DNA of 64,000 nucleotides from Faecalibacterium sp. I3-3-33 (GCF_023347295.1 NZ_CP094469.1:2790001-2854000); one strand, 5' to 3'; positions 42,449 through 51,251 are shown, numbered from the stretch's first letter. Numbers and translations are program-made. The notes: generated by a model from the sequence alone, not told the origin.

Positions 42449-43518
42449 TCCAGATCCTCCTTATAGATCACAGTCCGCCGCGGTACGGCAGCCTGCGGGG
42501 TGTCTTTTCGTTTACCGCTCATGCCCTCGCCCAGCTGGTCTGCAAACTCGTGCAGCAGGGGCATCAGCTTCTGGAAGGGCATCCGGGTGGGGCCGATCAG
42601 GGCAATGGAGCCCCACAGCCCGCCGCCTACCAGATACCGGTCGCTCACGATGCACAGCCCGGGGATCTGCGGTTCCAGATCCTCGCCCAGCAGCACGCTT
42701 TCGCTGCGGTTTTCCGGGGGTGCGATCAGGCTTGCGGCCTGTTCCTCGTCGTTCAGCAGGGTAAGGATATCACCCACCCGGCCGTCCAGCTGCGGCCAGT
42801 CCAGCAGGTACTGCTCGCCGCCCAGAAATACATGGGGCTTTACGCTGTCCTGCAAAATTGCGGCTGCGGCGCTGACCACCGGCACAAGTTCCGGTGCGAT
42901 CTGGCTGCACAGCTCGCTGAGCATCCGGGTGGAAAGATCCACCGGTGCCACAAAGGTAAGGTTGCGGTTGAGCAGCGCCGCAAGGGCGGCTGCATTTTCC
43001 CGGGAAAGCCCGGTGCGTACCCGCGCCACCCGGGTGCGGACGTAACCGGCGGTGGTCACAGCCAGCACAGCGGCTGCGCTGCGGCCCACCTGCACCACCT
43101 CGTAATGGGCGATGCACAGATCCTCGGCGCAGGGGGTGCTGACGGCGGCGGTGCAGCCGCTGATGGCGGCCAGCGCCTTGGCAGCGCCCTGTGCCAGCTT
43201 TTCCGGCTCGTGGTCAAGGCTGGCGAACACCGCATCCACCCGGGCGCGGGTCACGCGGTCCAGCGGCTGATCATCGGTCAGCAGGTTGTCCAGATAATAC
43301 CGGTAGCCCTTGGCGCTGGGCACGCGCCCCGCGCTGGTGTGGGGCTGCTCCAGCAGACCCAGCTTTGTCAGCGCCGCCATCTCGTTGCGCAGCGTTGCGC
43401 TGGACACTGCCATGTCAAAGTAGTTTGCCAGCACGCTGCTGCCCACCGGCTCGCCCTCAAGGCCATACAGCGCCACGATCGCCTGCAAGACCCGTTGCTT
43501 GCGTGCATCCATCGTCAT
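42445..43518 (-). CDS. hrcA: Heat-inducible transcription repressor HrcA
   Basis: 357 residues. Winged-helix N-terminus with ARKQRVLQAIVALYGLEGEP and PVGSSVLANYFDMAVSSATLRNEMAAL, GRVPSAKGYRYYLDNLL. Binds CIRCE to repress this operon and groE. The ATG at 43518 follows AAGGAGG; a longer frame to 43560 reaches into the CIRCE and is rejected. First gene of hrcA-grpE-dnaK-dnaJ. Confidence 0.95.
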   Translation of the reverse strand: MTMDARKQRVLQAIVALYGLEGEPVGSSVLANYFDMAVSSATLRNEMAALTKLGLLEQPHTSAGRVPSAKGYRYYLDNLLTDDQPLDRVTRARVDAVFASLDHEPEKLAQGAAKALAAISGCTAAVSTPCAEDLCIAHYEVVQVGRSAAAVLAVTTAGYVRTRVARVRTGLSRENAAALAALLNRNLTFVAPVDLSTRMLSELCSQIAPELVPVVSAAAAILQDSVKPHVFLGGEQYLLDWPQLDGRVGDILTLLNDEEQAASLIAPPENRSESVLLGEDLEPQIPGLCIVSDRYLVGGGLWGSIALIGPTRMPFQKLMPLLHEFADQLGEGMSGKRKDTPQAAVPRRTVIYKEDLE

Positions 43519-43551
43519 AGCGCCTGCCTCCTTTTTGTATTGCTTTTGTTT

Positions 43552-43578
43552 GTTTAGCACTCCTTGTTCCTGAGTGCT
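43552..43578. promoter_or_regulatory. CIRCE operator
   Basis: Perfect TTAGCACTC-N9-GAGTGCTAA just after the transcription start region of hrcA: the HrcA binding site. Confidence 0.97.
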
Positions 43579-43582
43579 AAGA

Positions 43583-43610
43583 CCATTATAATCGTTTTTG
43601 CCTTGCTGTC
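43583..43610 (-). promoter_or_regulatory. hrcA operon promoter
   Basis: Minus-strand perfect TTGACA (43610-43605), 16-bp spacer, perfect TATAAT (43588-43583), followed within a few bases by CIRCE. Confidence 0.9.
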
Positions 43611-43666
43611 AAGCCCTTTGCAAAAATGTTTATAAAGATTCATAATTCTGTCATAAAGGGGGTGTG

Positions 43667-43823
43667 AACTCCCTCAGTCAAAGCCTGCGGCTTTGCCAGC
43701 TCCCTCGGGGAGGGAGCCTTTGGCGCGCCCGCAAACTTTGCACTTTAGCCGGAAACTGTACCGCTATGCCAAAGGCCCCATCCCAGAGGGGGCTGGCATC
43801 GCGCAGCGATGACTGGGGGAGTT
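43667..43823. repeat. MITE-like element A, 157 bp
   Basis: Begins AACTCCCTCAGTCA and ends TGACTGGGGGAGTT: near-perfect inverted ends. The body has inner palindromes (AGCTCCCTC/GAGGGAGC and its mirror). It encodes nothing recognisable and matches the elements at 45.8 and 51.5 kb. Confidence 0.8.
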
Positions 43824-43977
43824 TTATTATAATATGTACTACTTTTCTCCCCTTTTTCAGCGATTCGCGCAGTTTCAACCCCCTTTCGCGCAGAATTTCT
43901 TTTGTTTTTGCCTAGTTTATGGTATATTTATGGTAACGACACCCCGTATAAACCCCACACGAAAGGAGCGAAACGTT

Positions 43978-45690
43978 ATGAAAGCCAAACGCATCCTGAG
44001 CATCCTGCTGACCGGCAGTATGCTGCTGTCCCTGCTGCCGGTGTCTGCACTGGCAGCTGCCCCGGTGTTCGATGCACCCGCCCAAATCACGGCCAAAAAG
44101 GCTGCACCCCTTGTACAGGAGGCAGACGCCTCCCGCAGCACCGAGGAGGAAGCCTCCACCCGCAGCAGCCGTGATCTGGACGCGGAGAACGGCACCGCAG
44201 AAAGCATTACCATCCAGCTGAACGCCGAAGGCAAGCCCGCAGACAGCGGCGACGATGGCAATTGGTACTACAGTGCTGACTCCGGTTGCCAGCTGGACAC
44301 TGGCGTTTTTGCCCTGCAGCCCTCCTCGGAGCCCGAGGCAGAAAGCGCATTGAAGGCACGCCTTTTCCGCATTGGAGATAAAGCCGAGCTAGTCCGCGGC
44401 ACCGTCGGCTGTGAAACCAACAATTATGGCACCATCTCCGGCGGCATCTTCCAAGGGAAGGTGGCTAACTTCCGAACCATCTCCGGCGGCACCTTCCAAG
44501 GGGATGTGAACAACTACCAAACCATCTCCGACGGTACCTTCCAAGGGAAGGTGGACAACGACGGCGTCATCTCCGGCGGCACCTTCCAAGGGGAGGTGTA
44601 CAACGACAGCACCATCTCCGGCGGTACCTTCCAAAGTGAGTTGTACAACTTCCGCGGCACCATCTCCGGCGGTACTTTCCAAGGGAATGTGACCAACTCC
44701 AGCGGCACCATCTCCGGCGGCACCTTTAAGGAAGCTGTCGAGGTAAACGCCGCCTCCGGCACTGAGGCCAAGATCGAGGGCGGGACCTTTAAAAAGAGCA
44801 TGACGCTCAAGAATAGTGATGGCGCCCCCATCATCATCAGCGACGGCCTGTTTGACGGTGAGGTTGTAGCCAAAGGATGTTACGCCCCGCTTTCCATCAC
44901 CGGCGGCCTGTTTACCCAAGCTGTGGATGTAAGCGACACCGACCCGTCCAAGCTTTCCATCACCGGCGACTATTTTGTAAACGAGCCTACCATGCCGGAA
45001 AGCAGCGGCATTGCCTTTACCTCTGTGAGCGATCAGAGTTACAGAACCTTCCAAGTGCCTGTAAACGGAGGCTGGTCTGAAAACGGTTACAACGAACTTT
45101 ATGTGCCCAGCGGATCGTCTGCGCAGCCCAACACCATTACCGTAAAGACCAATACCAAACTACTCTATTACCTTGCAGACGGTGAACGCTTCCCCGTCCT
45201 TGACAGCGACAGTGACAGCTACATTTACCAGATCCCTGTGCAGAACTTTGAAAAGATCGTGCTGGTGACCGAGGAGCCTTCGGCACCCCCAACGGACGAC
45301 CCCGGCGAGCTTGACCCGGCGTTCTCCTCCGGTGCAGCCGCACTTGGCGTGGTACTGGGCACTGCGGGTCTGGGTTATATCACCTATGCCCATGTCTCTT
45401 CCCTGTACCTGTACTACGCGCTGCCGGGCGGCTTTATCCCCTCCACCCGTCAGGAGCTGGCAAACGTCCTGTGGACGACTGCCGGCAAGCCCGACCCTGT
45501 AAGCACCGCCCTGTATACCGATATCCCCGCTGACGCCATCGAGCAGCAGAAAGCCGCCCGCTGGTGCGTGGAGCAGGGTCTGCTCTCCGACCACGGCGCG
45601 ACCTTCGGCCCGGACACCACGGTGACCAATGCACGCATCATCCGCGCATGGAACAGCCTGAAAAAGGTGCCTGTGCCCATCACAAACTAA
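43978..45690 (+). CDS. Secreted GGTF-repeat protein with SLH-like C-terminus
   Basis: 570 residues. Signal peptide: Lys/Arg start, hydrophobic core, VSALAAA cleavage. Residues about 150-255 hold tandem 15-16-residue repeats (TISGGTFQG) and then GGTFK/GGLF turns to about residue 325, a beta-helix pattern like that of the giant protein at 1-4680. Residues about 470-560 resemble an S-layer-homology unit (STRQELANVLWTTAGKP, YTDIPADAIEQQKAARWCVEQGLL). The ATG at 43978 follows AAAGGAG 10 nt upstream. Probably a wall-associated adhesin; it is between two MITE copies. Confidence 0.82.
   Translation: MKAKRILSILLTGSMLLSLLPVSALAAAPVFDAPAQITAKKAAPLVQEADASRSTEEEASTRSSRDLDAENGTAESITIQLNAEGKPADSGDDGNWYYSADSGCQLDTGVFALQPSSEPEAESALKARLFRIGDKAELVRGTVGCETNNYGTISGGIFQGKVANFRTISGGTFQGDVNNYQTISDGTFQGKVDNDGVISGGTFQGEVYNDSTISGGTFQSELYNFRGTISGGTFQGNVTNSSGTISGGTFKEAVEVNAASGTEAKIEGGTFKKSMTLKNSDGAPIIISDGLFDGEVVAKGCYAPLSITGGLFTQAVDVSDTDPSKLSITGDYFVNEPTMPESSGIAFTSVSDQSYRTFQVPVNGGWSENGYNELYVPSGSSAQPNTITVKTNTKLLYYLADGERFPVLDSDSDSYIYQIPVQNFEKIVLVTEEPSAPPTDDPGELDPAFSSGAAALGVVLGTAGLGYITYAHVSSLYLYYALPGGFIPSTRQELANVLWTTAGKPDPVSTALYTDIPADAIEQQKAARWCVEQGLLSDHGATFGPDTTVTNARIIRAWNSLKKVPVPITN
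44431..44739 (+). repeat. Tandem 45/48-bp repeats encoding TISGGTFQG
   Basis: Seven units of 45, 45, 45, 45, 48, 48 and a shorter last one, each starting ACCATCTCCGGCGG or a close variant. High DNA identity suggests copy number can change. Confidence 0.85.
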
Positions 45691-45717
45691 TCATCCTCAC
45701 ATTCATCCTTTCATGTA

Positions 45718-45762
45718 CACCGCCGCCCGGCTTGCTTCCACAGGCCGGGCGGCGGTGTTTTT
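45718..45762 (+). terminator. Terminator of the GGTF-repeat gene
   Basis: CACCGCCGCCCGGC pairs with GCCGGGCGGCGGTG, followed by five T. Confidence 0.9.
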
Positions 45763-45770
45763 GCGGGTGA

Positions 45771-45916
45771 AACTCCCTCAGTCAAAACCTGACGGTTTTG
45801 CCAGCTCCCTCTGAGAGGGAGCCTTTGGCATGGCGGAAAAGTTTGCGGCTCAAGTGCAAAGCTTGCGGGAGAGAACGCTCCCCCGGGGGGAGCTGTCGCG
45901 CAGCGACTGAGGGGCT
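45771..45916. repeat. MITE-like element A, 146 bp
   Basis: AACTCCCTCAGTC at the left and GACTGAGGGGCTT at the right, with the same internal TTTGCCAGCTCCCTC segment as at 43.7 kb. Confidence 0.8.
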
Positions 45917-46144
45917 TCAAATCGGCGGAGCCGGAAAAAACGGTTAAAAGATCTTCACGCCGAACAGGCGTGAATCTTCAGTTTTTTCCGGTGTAGCCCA
46001 CTTCTTTGGGGTTAAAAGGGGCGAGTAGCCCCTTTTTCGTGGCTCCAGCGCGTCGAAATCGCTGGCACTTTTCTGGTTCTCTTTTGGTGTCAAAAGAGAA
46101 CATCCACGGCAGCATCCTCCATTCCCCGCCGGGCGGCGGTGTTT
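45917..46144. other. Non-coding repeat-rich tail after element A
   Basis: A 228-bp stretch holds a long imperfect palindrome (about 45931-45988, TTCACGCC/GGCGTGAA core) and a hairpin AAAAGGGGC/GCCCCTTTTT (about 46015-46043). A 483-nt minus-strand ORF through here is not a gene. The right part of element A at 51.5 kb is followed by a similar GAAAAAA-palindrome, so this tail may belong to a composite repeat. Confidence 0.55.
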
Positions 46145-46687
46145 TCACTCCTCCATCTGCTTTGCCAGAAAGGCCGCTGCCACTGCCACCGCCTTGCACT
46201 GGGCGTCCTCCGGGCAGGCGGTGCGATCCTCGGTCAGCAGACCCACCGCGCCGGTCACGTCCCCGCCCGCCAGTACCGGCGCGGCGCATAGCAGCACCCG
46301 GGGTGCGCCCTCGCAGGGCAGCAGGGTCTTTTCCGGGTTGCCTGGGCTTTGGTAGGGCTTGCGGGCTTCCATCAGCTTTTCCAGCGGCTGGCTGATGCTG
46401 CGGTCTGCCAGCTCCCGCCGCCCGCTGCCGCTGACCGCCAGAATGCGGTCCCTGTCGCACACAAAGGCGGTCAGCGCAAACTGGCGGCTGAGCACCTCTG
46501 CCAGCTGGGCGGCAAGGGTGTTCACCTCACCCATGGGCGAGTACTTTTTAAAGATCACTTCCCCGTCGCCGGTGGTAAAGATCTCCAGCGGGTCGCCCCG
46601 CCGGATGCGCTGGGTGCGGCGGATCTCCTTGGGGATCACCACCCTGCCAAGCTCGTCAATGCGGCGCACGATACCGGTTGCTTTCAT
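46145..46687 (-). CDS. spoVT: Stage V sporulation protein T (SpoVT) / AbrB-family regulator
   Basis: 180 residues: N-terminal swapped-hairpin DNA-binding domain (MKATGIVRRIDELGRVVIPKEIRRTQ, here shown in part as GRVVIPKEIRRT) and a C-terminal GAF-like domain, the SpoVT layout. In spore formers it tunes forespore genes; in others it can act as a general regulator. The RBS is GGAGGGCAC-like. A -10 (TATAAT, 46748-46743) lies upstream with no clear -35. Confidence 0.9.
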   Translation of the reverse strand: MKATGIVRRIDELGRVVIPKEIRRTQRIRRGDPLEIFTTGDGEVIFKKYSPMGEVNTLAAQLAEVLSRQFALTAFVCDRDRILAVSGSGRRELADRSISQPLEKLMEARKPYQSPGNPEKTLLPCEGAPRVLLCAAPVLAGGDVTGAVGLLTEDRTACPEDAQCKAVAVAAAFLAKQMEE

Positions 46688-46780
46688 TTATAGTGCCCTC
46701 CTTGTGGTTTCCTTTGTATGTAGTATCTGTCAGCGACGGCAAATTATACCGGCAGCGGATTTTTTGCTTTGCCCGTTGCA

Positions 46781-46809
46781 TTGCGTTCCGGGCGGGGTTC
46801 TGCTACAAT
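46781..46809 (+). promoter_or_regulatory. Promoter of the BaiN-like flavoprotein gene
   Basis: TTGCGT (46781-46786), 17-bp spacer, TACAAT (46804-46809). Confidence 0.65.
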
Positions 46810-46844
46810 AAATAGGAATAAACCCAAAGAAAGCAGGTGTCCGC

Positions 46845-48086
46845 ATGGCACACATCCTTATTCTGGGCGGCGGTGCCGCCGGACTGGCCGCTGCGCTGGC
46901 GGCTGCACAGGCCGCGCCCACTGTCCGCGTCACGGTGCTGGAGCGCAACCCCAAGGTGGGCAAAAAGCTGCTGGCTACCGGCAACGGCCGCTGCAATCTG
47001 GACAACACCGCCATTGCGCCGGAAAAATACTTCACCGCCGACCCCGCCGCGCTGCGGCCTTTGCTGGCGGCGGTGGATGCCGCCGCACCGCTGGCATGGT
47101 TTGAGCAGCTGGGGCTGTACACCCGCACCGATGAAGCCGGGCGGGTGTACCCCTATTCCAATCAGGCGGCAGACGTGCTGGCGCTGCTGGAACTGCATTT
47201 GCAGCGGCATAACGTACAGTTGCGCACCGGCTGCACGGTAAGCACCCTGCGCCAGAGCAAGGGCGGCTACGCCGTGCAGTTTACGAACGCCGAGGGCGGC
47301 ACCGAAAATCTGCGGGCAGATGCCGTTATCTGCGCCATGGGCGGCGCTGCCGGGCCGCAGTTCGGCACGGACGGCTTCGGCACCCGCTTTGCCGCCGACT
47401 GCGGCGGGCAGCTGCGCCCGCTCTACCCCTGCCTGACCGCCCTGCAATGCGCAAAGCCGAACAAGAGCCTTGCAGGCATCCGCGCCAAGGCCGCTGCCCG
47501 TCTGCTGGACGGCGACCGGGTATTGGCTGAAGAAATGGGCGAAGTGCAGTTTACCGACTACGGGCTTTCCGGCATCTGCATCATGCAGCTGTCCGGCCTG
47601 CTTGCCCCCGGGCGCAGCCCGAAGCACCCGGCGGTGGAACTTGATCTCTTCCCCGCTGTGCCGGAGACAGAGCTTGCCGCCCTGTTTGCAGCGCGTGCAC
47701 CGCTGCTTGCCGAGGACACGGCGGCGGCGTTCTGGCTGGGGCTTTTGCACGGCAAGCTTGGCCGCGCCCTCTGGGCTGCCGCCGCCCTGCCGGATACCGC
47801 CCCCCACGCCCTGCCCGCAGGCAGCTGGCAGAAGCTTGCCCACACCGCCAAGCACTGGCGGTTCGAGGGGCTTACCCCCTGCGGCTGGCGGCAGGCGCAG
47901 ACCACCGGCGGCGGGCTTGCCCTGACCGAGGTGGAACCGACCTTCCAGTTCAAGGGCTGTCCGGGGCTGTACTTCGTGGGTGAAACGCTGGACTGCGCCG
48001 GAAGCTGCGGCGGCTTCAACCTGCACTGGGCGTTCGGCAGCGGCCTTGCCGCCGGGCGGGACGCCGCAAAGCACCTTTGCAGCTGA
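46845..48086 (+). CDS. BaiN/HI0933-family FAD-dependent oxidoreductase
   Basis: 413 residues. N-terminal dinucleotide-binding loop ILGGGAAGLAAALAAAQ and the family hallmark VGKKLLATGNGRCNLDN; C-terminal FVGETLDCAGSCGGFNLHWAFGSGLAAG binds FAD. Family members are mostly uncharacterised; one has been proposed to act on bile-acid intermediates, which I would not assume here. Has its own promoter and a terminator shared with the convergent ECF gene. Confidence 0.85.
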   Translation: MAHILILGGGAAGLAAALAAAQAAPTVRVTVLERNPKVGKKLLATGNGRCNLDNTAIAPEKYFTADPAALRPLLAAVDAAAPLAWFEQLGLYTRTDEAGRVYPYSNQAADVLALLELHLQRHNVQLRTGCTVSTLRQSKGGYAVQFTNAEGGTENLRADAVICAMGGAAGPQFGTDGFGTRFAADCGGQLRPLYPCLTALQCAKPNKSLAGIRAKAAARLLDGDRVLAEEMGEVQFTDYGLSGICIMQLSGLLAPGRSPKHPAVELDLFPAVPETELAALFAARAPLLAEDTAAAFWLGLLHGKLGRALWAAAALPDTAPHALPAGSWQKLAHTAKHWRFEGLTPCGWRQAQTTGGGLALTEVEPTFQFKGCPGLYFVGETLDCAGSCGGFNLHWAFGSGLAAGRDAAKHLCS

Positions 48087-48100
48087 AAACGGTAATAAAA

Positions 48101-48143
48101 AAGGGACGAGGGAAAGCCCGCGGGCTTTCCCTCGTCCCTTTTA
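48101..48143. terminator. Bidirectional terminator between the flavoprotein and ECF genes
   Basis: A 20-bp almost perfect palindrome (AAGGGACGAGGGAAAGCCCG and its complement), with A-run on the left and T-run on the right. Confidence 0.9.
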
Positions 48144-48152
48144 TTCTCTAAA

Positions 48153-48812
48153 TCAGACAGCCTTATTCTCGCCCTTGGAAAGCAGCTTTGCACGCTCCAG
48201 CGCGGGGCGCAGTGCCAGATACAGCACCACGGCGCAGGCAGTGGAAGCCACACTGTTCACAAAGGTGACGCCGCCGGCGATCTTGGTCAGCGCCTGTGCC
48301 ACGGTGTACTCCTGTCCAAAGATGTACACGTTGCGGAAGTAGCCAAGGAAGGGGTCGGTGAACACGTTCAGCAACAGGCCGGAACCCGCAGAGACGATCA
48401 CCTTGACCAGATACCCGGCGCTGTGACGATCCTGATCCCGCAGCTTGAACACCTTATGTGCCACGGCACCGCAGGTGATGCCGATGATGAACTTGAGCAC
48501 GAAGGTGGTAATGGCGTAGCCCGGGTCACCGGCAAGGATATCCGCCAGCGCCAGACCGATGGCACCCGCCAGACCGCCGGATACACCGTCCAGCAGCAGC
48601 GCCGTCAGGGCAGTAAAGGTGTTGCCCAGATGGAACGAAGAACCGCCGTAGAACGGGATGCGGAAGAACAGGTAGGCCACTAAGCTCAGCGCAGCCATCA
48701 CGCCGGTAAGCGCCAGCTCGTGCACCGTAAAGCGGCGCTTGTACAGCACACTGAAAAACAGGATCAGGATAACGACGACTGCCAGCAGCAGCCACATTGC
48801 AGTAGTAGACAT
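48153..48812 (-). CDS. ECF-transporter S component (vitamin uptake)
   Basis: 219 residues, six membrane segments with FRIPFYGGSSFHLGNTFTALTALLLDG and IGLALADILAGDPGYAITTFVLKF, as in S components of group II ECF transporters. The ATG at 48812 follows GGAGG. It sits head-to-head with a MocR/PdxR-type regulator, so vitamin B6 is the first substrate to test (inference). The general A, A' and T subunits are not in the window, as is usual for this group. Confidence 0.85.
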   Translation of the reverse strand: MSTTAMWLLLAVVVILILFFSVLYKRRFTVHELALTGVMAALSLVAYLFFRIPFYGGSSFHLGNTFTALTALLLDGVSGGLAGAIGLALADILAGDPGYAITTFVLKFIIGITCGAVAHKVFKLRDQDRHSAGYLVKVIVSAGSGLLLNVFTDPFLGYFRNVYIFGQEYTVAQALTKIAGGVTFVNSVASTACAVVLYLALRPALERAKLLSKGENKAV

Positions 48813-48854
48813 GATACTTTCCCTCCAATCACGCCGATAACCCCACAAAACTAC

Positions 48855-48963
48855 TTGACATTTGGGTGTTCGGCGGGTATGCTCCTATTATACGCAGAAC
48901 TGACCCTATGAAAATACCCAGAACATAGTTTTTTTATGGGGTCAGTTTGACGCAATACCCAGA
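48855..48963. promoter_or_regulatory. ECF/MocR divergent control region
   Basis: The plus-strand promoter for the MocR gene is TTGACA (48855-48860), 17 bp, TATGCT (48878-48883). A minus-strand TATAAT (48892-48887) without a -35 serves the ECF gene, as for an activated promoter. Between are an inverted repeat AACTGACCCTAT/ATGGGGTCAGTT (48898-48909, 48936-48947) and a direct repeat AATACCCAGA (48913 and 48954), the mixed layout expected of MocR operators. Confidence 0.6.
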
Positions 48964-48978
48964 TGGGAGGGACATTCT

Positions 48979-50421
48979 ATGGTACATCTGACCACGGCAC
49001 TGGACCCGGCTTCGGCGGTGCCGCTGTACGAGCAGCTCTACCGCAGCCTTGCCGCCGAGATGCGGGCAGGCACTCTGACGGCGGGCACCCGGATGCCCGG
49101 CAAGCGGCGACTGGCGGCAGAGCTGTCAGTATCGGTGAACACGGTGGACACCGCCTACCAGATGCTGGCGGCAGAGGGCTACCTGACCGCCCGGGAGCGC
49201 AGCGGCTTCACCGTGCAGGAGTATCTTGCCCTGCCGCAGGGGGTGCAGCCGCCCGCCGCGCCCTCTGCGCCGGTGGCAGCGCACCCCGCCGACACCGCCC
49301 CGCCGGTGCAGTTTGATCTATCCACCCGGGGCGTGGACCCGGGGCTGTTCCCCTTCCGCACATGGGCGCGGCTGCAAAAGGAGCTGCTCTACTCCGCACC
49401 GGAACTGCTCACCCCCGGGGATGCCCGGGGCGATGCCGCCCTGCGGCAGGCGCTGGCCGGGTATCTGGCCGAGTACCGGGGCGTGCAGTGCGACCCGGAA
49501 CAGCTGGTGGTGGGTGCAGGGCTGGAATATCTTCTGGGGCTGCTTGCCCCGCTGCTGCCCGGTCCCGCCGCCGTGGAGACCCCCGGCTACCCCCGCGCCC
49601 GGCAGGTGCTGGAAAACAACGGCGTACCCTGCCGCTGCCTGCCGGTGGACGCGGACGGGCTGTCGCTGACGGCCCTTTCTGCCAGCGATGCGGCAGTGTG
49701 CTATGTCACCCCCAGCCACCAGTTCCCCACCGGGGTCACCATGCCCGCCGGACGCCGGGCCGAGCTGCTGCACTGGGCGGCCCGCGCCCCGGGGCGGCGG
49801 TACATCATAGAGGACGACTACGACTCGGAGTTCCGCTTCGACACCCGCCCGCTGCCCAGTTTGCAGGGCATGGCGGGCGCAGACGGCCCGGTGGTGTACC
49901 TGTCCACCTGCTCCCGCAGCCTTGCCCCGGGCATCCGCATCGCCTATATGGTGCTGCCCCGGCAGCTGCTGGGCGCGTGGCAGGAAAAATACCGGCTCTA
50001 TTCCGGCACGGTGGGGCGGTTTGAGCAGCAGACGCTGGCGCGCTTCATCACCGGGGGGTATTTCACCCGGCACTTAGCGCGGGAGCGCACCGCCTACAAA
50101 GCCCGCCGGGATGCGCTGGTGGCGGCGCTGCGCACCTCCTTTGCACCGGAAGAGCTGACCCTTGCGGGGCTGCACACCGGCCTGCACCTGCTGGCACAGC
50201 TGAAAGACCCGCCGCCGGACGCCGCCCTGCGGGCTGCTGCCCGGCAGTACGGGGTGCGCTGTTCCCTGCTGAGCGACTACGACCTGACCGGCACGGCACA
50301 TTCTGCCGCCGGGACGCTGGTGCTGGGTTACGGCTCGCTGCCGGACGCGGACTGCCCCGCCGCCGGGGAGAGGTTGAAAAAGCTCTGCACCGCCGCCCGG
50401 GAAGCCTTGGACACCGTATAG
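48979..50421 (+). CDS. MocR/PdxR-family transcription regulator
   Basis: 480 residues: N-terminal GntR winged helix (PLYEQLYRSLAAEMRAGTL, VSVNTVDTAYQMLAAEGYL) joined to an aminotransferase-I fold with YVTPSHQFPTG, YIIEDDYDSEFRF and the PLP-lysine region VYLSTCSRSLAPGIRI (here Ser-Arg follows where many have Lys; the Lys is not obvious). Uses PLP or a related amine as effector. ATG after GGGAGG. Its 3' end overlaps the convergent LCP-like gene by 94 bp. Confidence 0.88.
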   Translation: MVHLTTALDPASAVPLYEQLYRSLAAEMRAGTLTAGTRMPGKRRLAAELSVSVNTVDTAYQMLAAEGYLTARERSGFTVQEYLALPQGVQPPAAPSAPVAAHPADTAPPVQFDLSTRGVDPGLFPFRTWARLQKELLYSAPELLTPGDARGDAALRQALAGYLAEYRGVQCDPEQLVVGAGLEYLLGLLAPLLPGPAAVETPGYPRARQVLENNGVPCRCLPVDADGLSLTALSASDAAVCYVTPSHQFPTGVTMPAGRRAELLHWAARAPGRRYIIEDDYDSEFRFDTRPLPSLQGMAGADGPVVYLSTCSRSLAPGIRIAYMVLPRQLLGAWQEKYRLYSGTVGRFEQQTLARFITGGYFTRHLARERTAYKARRDALVAALRTSFAPEELTLAGLHTGLHLLAQLKDPPPDAALRAAARQYGVRCSLLSDYDLTGTAHSAAGTLVLGYGSLPDADCPAAGERLKKLCTAAREALDTV

Positions 50422-51251
50422 TGCCCGCTTGACCAGTCCCCGGGCAGGGCGTCGGCGGCGATGTCCACCGGCTCGGCGCTGGTGGCTAAAAATTCCAGCG
50501 TGCGTTCCAGTGTAGCAAGGTCCACGGCGGTCAGGCTGGTCAGCAGACTGCTGCTCACCTCCCGCAGCCCCTGCGGCAGGGTAGTGGGCAGCAGCTCCAG
50601 CGCCTGCCGGAAAAAGGCATCCCACACCGCCGCCCGGGCGGCGGCGCTGCGTCGGGGCGAAAGAGAAGTGTCGGCATCCAGCGCCGCCAAAAAGCTGTGA
50701 GCATCGGCAGCGGAGATGCCCTGCACCCCGGTGCCTTTGCCGTACCGCGCCAGCTGCTCCGGGGTGAGCGCCCCGGTAAAGCCCACTCGCACTGCGCCGT
50801 ACCGCGCCGCCAGCTTTGTCAGCACCGCCGGGGCGATGGCAAGATAGTCGGTGTCCTCCGGCAGGGCGAACACCTCGCCCAGCGCCTCCCGGCAGCGGGC
50901 GGGGCCTGCGGCGGCGTAACAGTCCGCAAGGGGGACGTTTTTGCCCCCAAAGGGCACTTCCAGCACGGCAGGCACCGCCAGCAGATGGATGCAGTTCTGC
51001 CCGGCGTTCAGGTAGGCCAGCACAAAGCCCGGGGTCTCGTCTGCCACGCACAGCAGCACGGTGCACTGGTCTGCGGCCTTGGGCAGACGGATGGGCACCC
51101 CGCTCTGGCTTTTTGCAGCCTGCCGCAGACTGCTGCGCAGCTGGGCGCGGCTGAGCAGCACTGTGCCGCCCACCAGCGGCAGCAGCACCAGCAGGGCGGC
51201 GCACAGCGCCGCCCAGAAGGGACGCCAGCCGCTGCGTTTTGCGTGTTTCAT
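50328..51251 (-). CDS. LCP (LytR-CpsA-Psr)-like membrane protein, divergent
   Basis: 307 residues: Lys-rich N-terminus and one membrane segment (about residues 12-34), then a domain with CTVLLCVADETPGFVLAYLN, IHLLAVPAVLEVPFG, and EDTDYLAIAPAVLTKLAARYGAVRVGF, which follows the order of LCP wall-polymer ligases but lacks several usual arginines, so activity is uncertain. The ATG at 51251 follows AAAGGAGG; the frame start at 51281 has no RBS. It overlaps the MocR gene tail to tail. Confidence 0.6.
   Translation of the reverse strand: MKHAKRSGWRPFWAALCAALLVLLPLVGGTVLLSRAQLRSSLRQAAKSQSGVPIRLPKAADQCTVLLCVADETPGFVLAYLNAGQNCIHLLAVPAVLEVPFGGKNVPLADCYAAAGPARCREALGEVFALPEDTDYLAIAPAVLTKLAARYGAVRVGFTGALTPEQLARYGKGTGVQGISAADAHSFLAALDADTSLSPRRSAAARAAVWDAFFRQALELLPTTLPQGLREVSSSLLTSLTAVDLATLERTLEFLATSAEPVDIAADALPGDWSSGHYTVSKASRAAVQSFFNLSPAAGQSASGSEP

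Noticed and set aside
44431..44739. Possible CRISPR array (regular 45/48-bp periodicity)
   Set aside because: The period is a multiple of three, units are tandem without spacers, and they encode TISGGTFQG repeats in a secreted protein.
45978..46460. A 160-codon minus-strand ORF over the repeat tail
   Set aside because: Runs from inside spoVT into palindromic repeat DNA; no RBS or family. Translated repeat sequence, not a gene.
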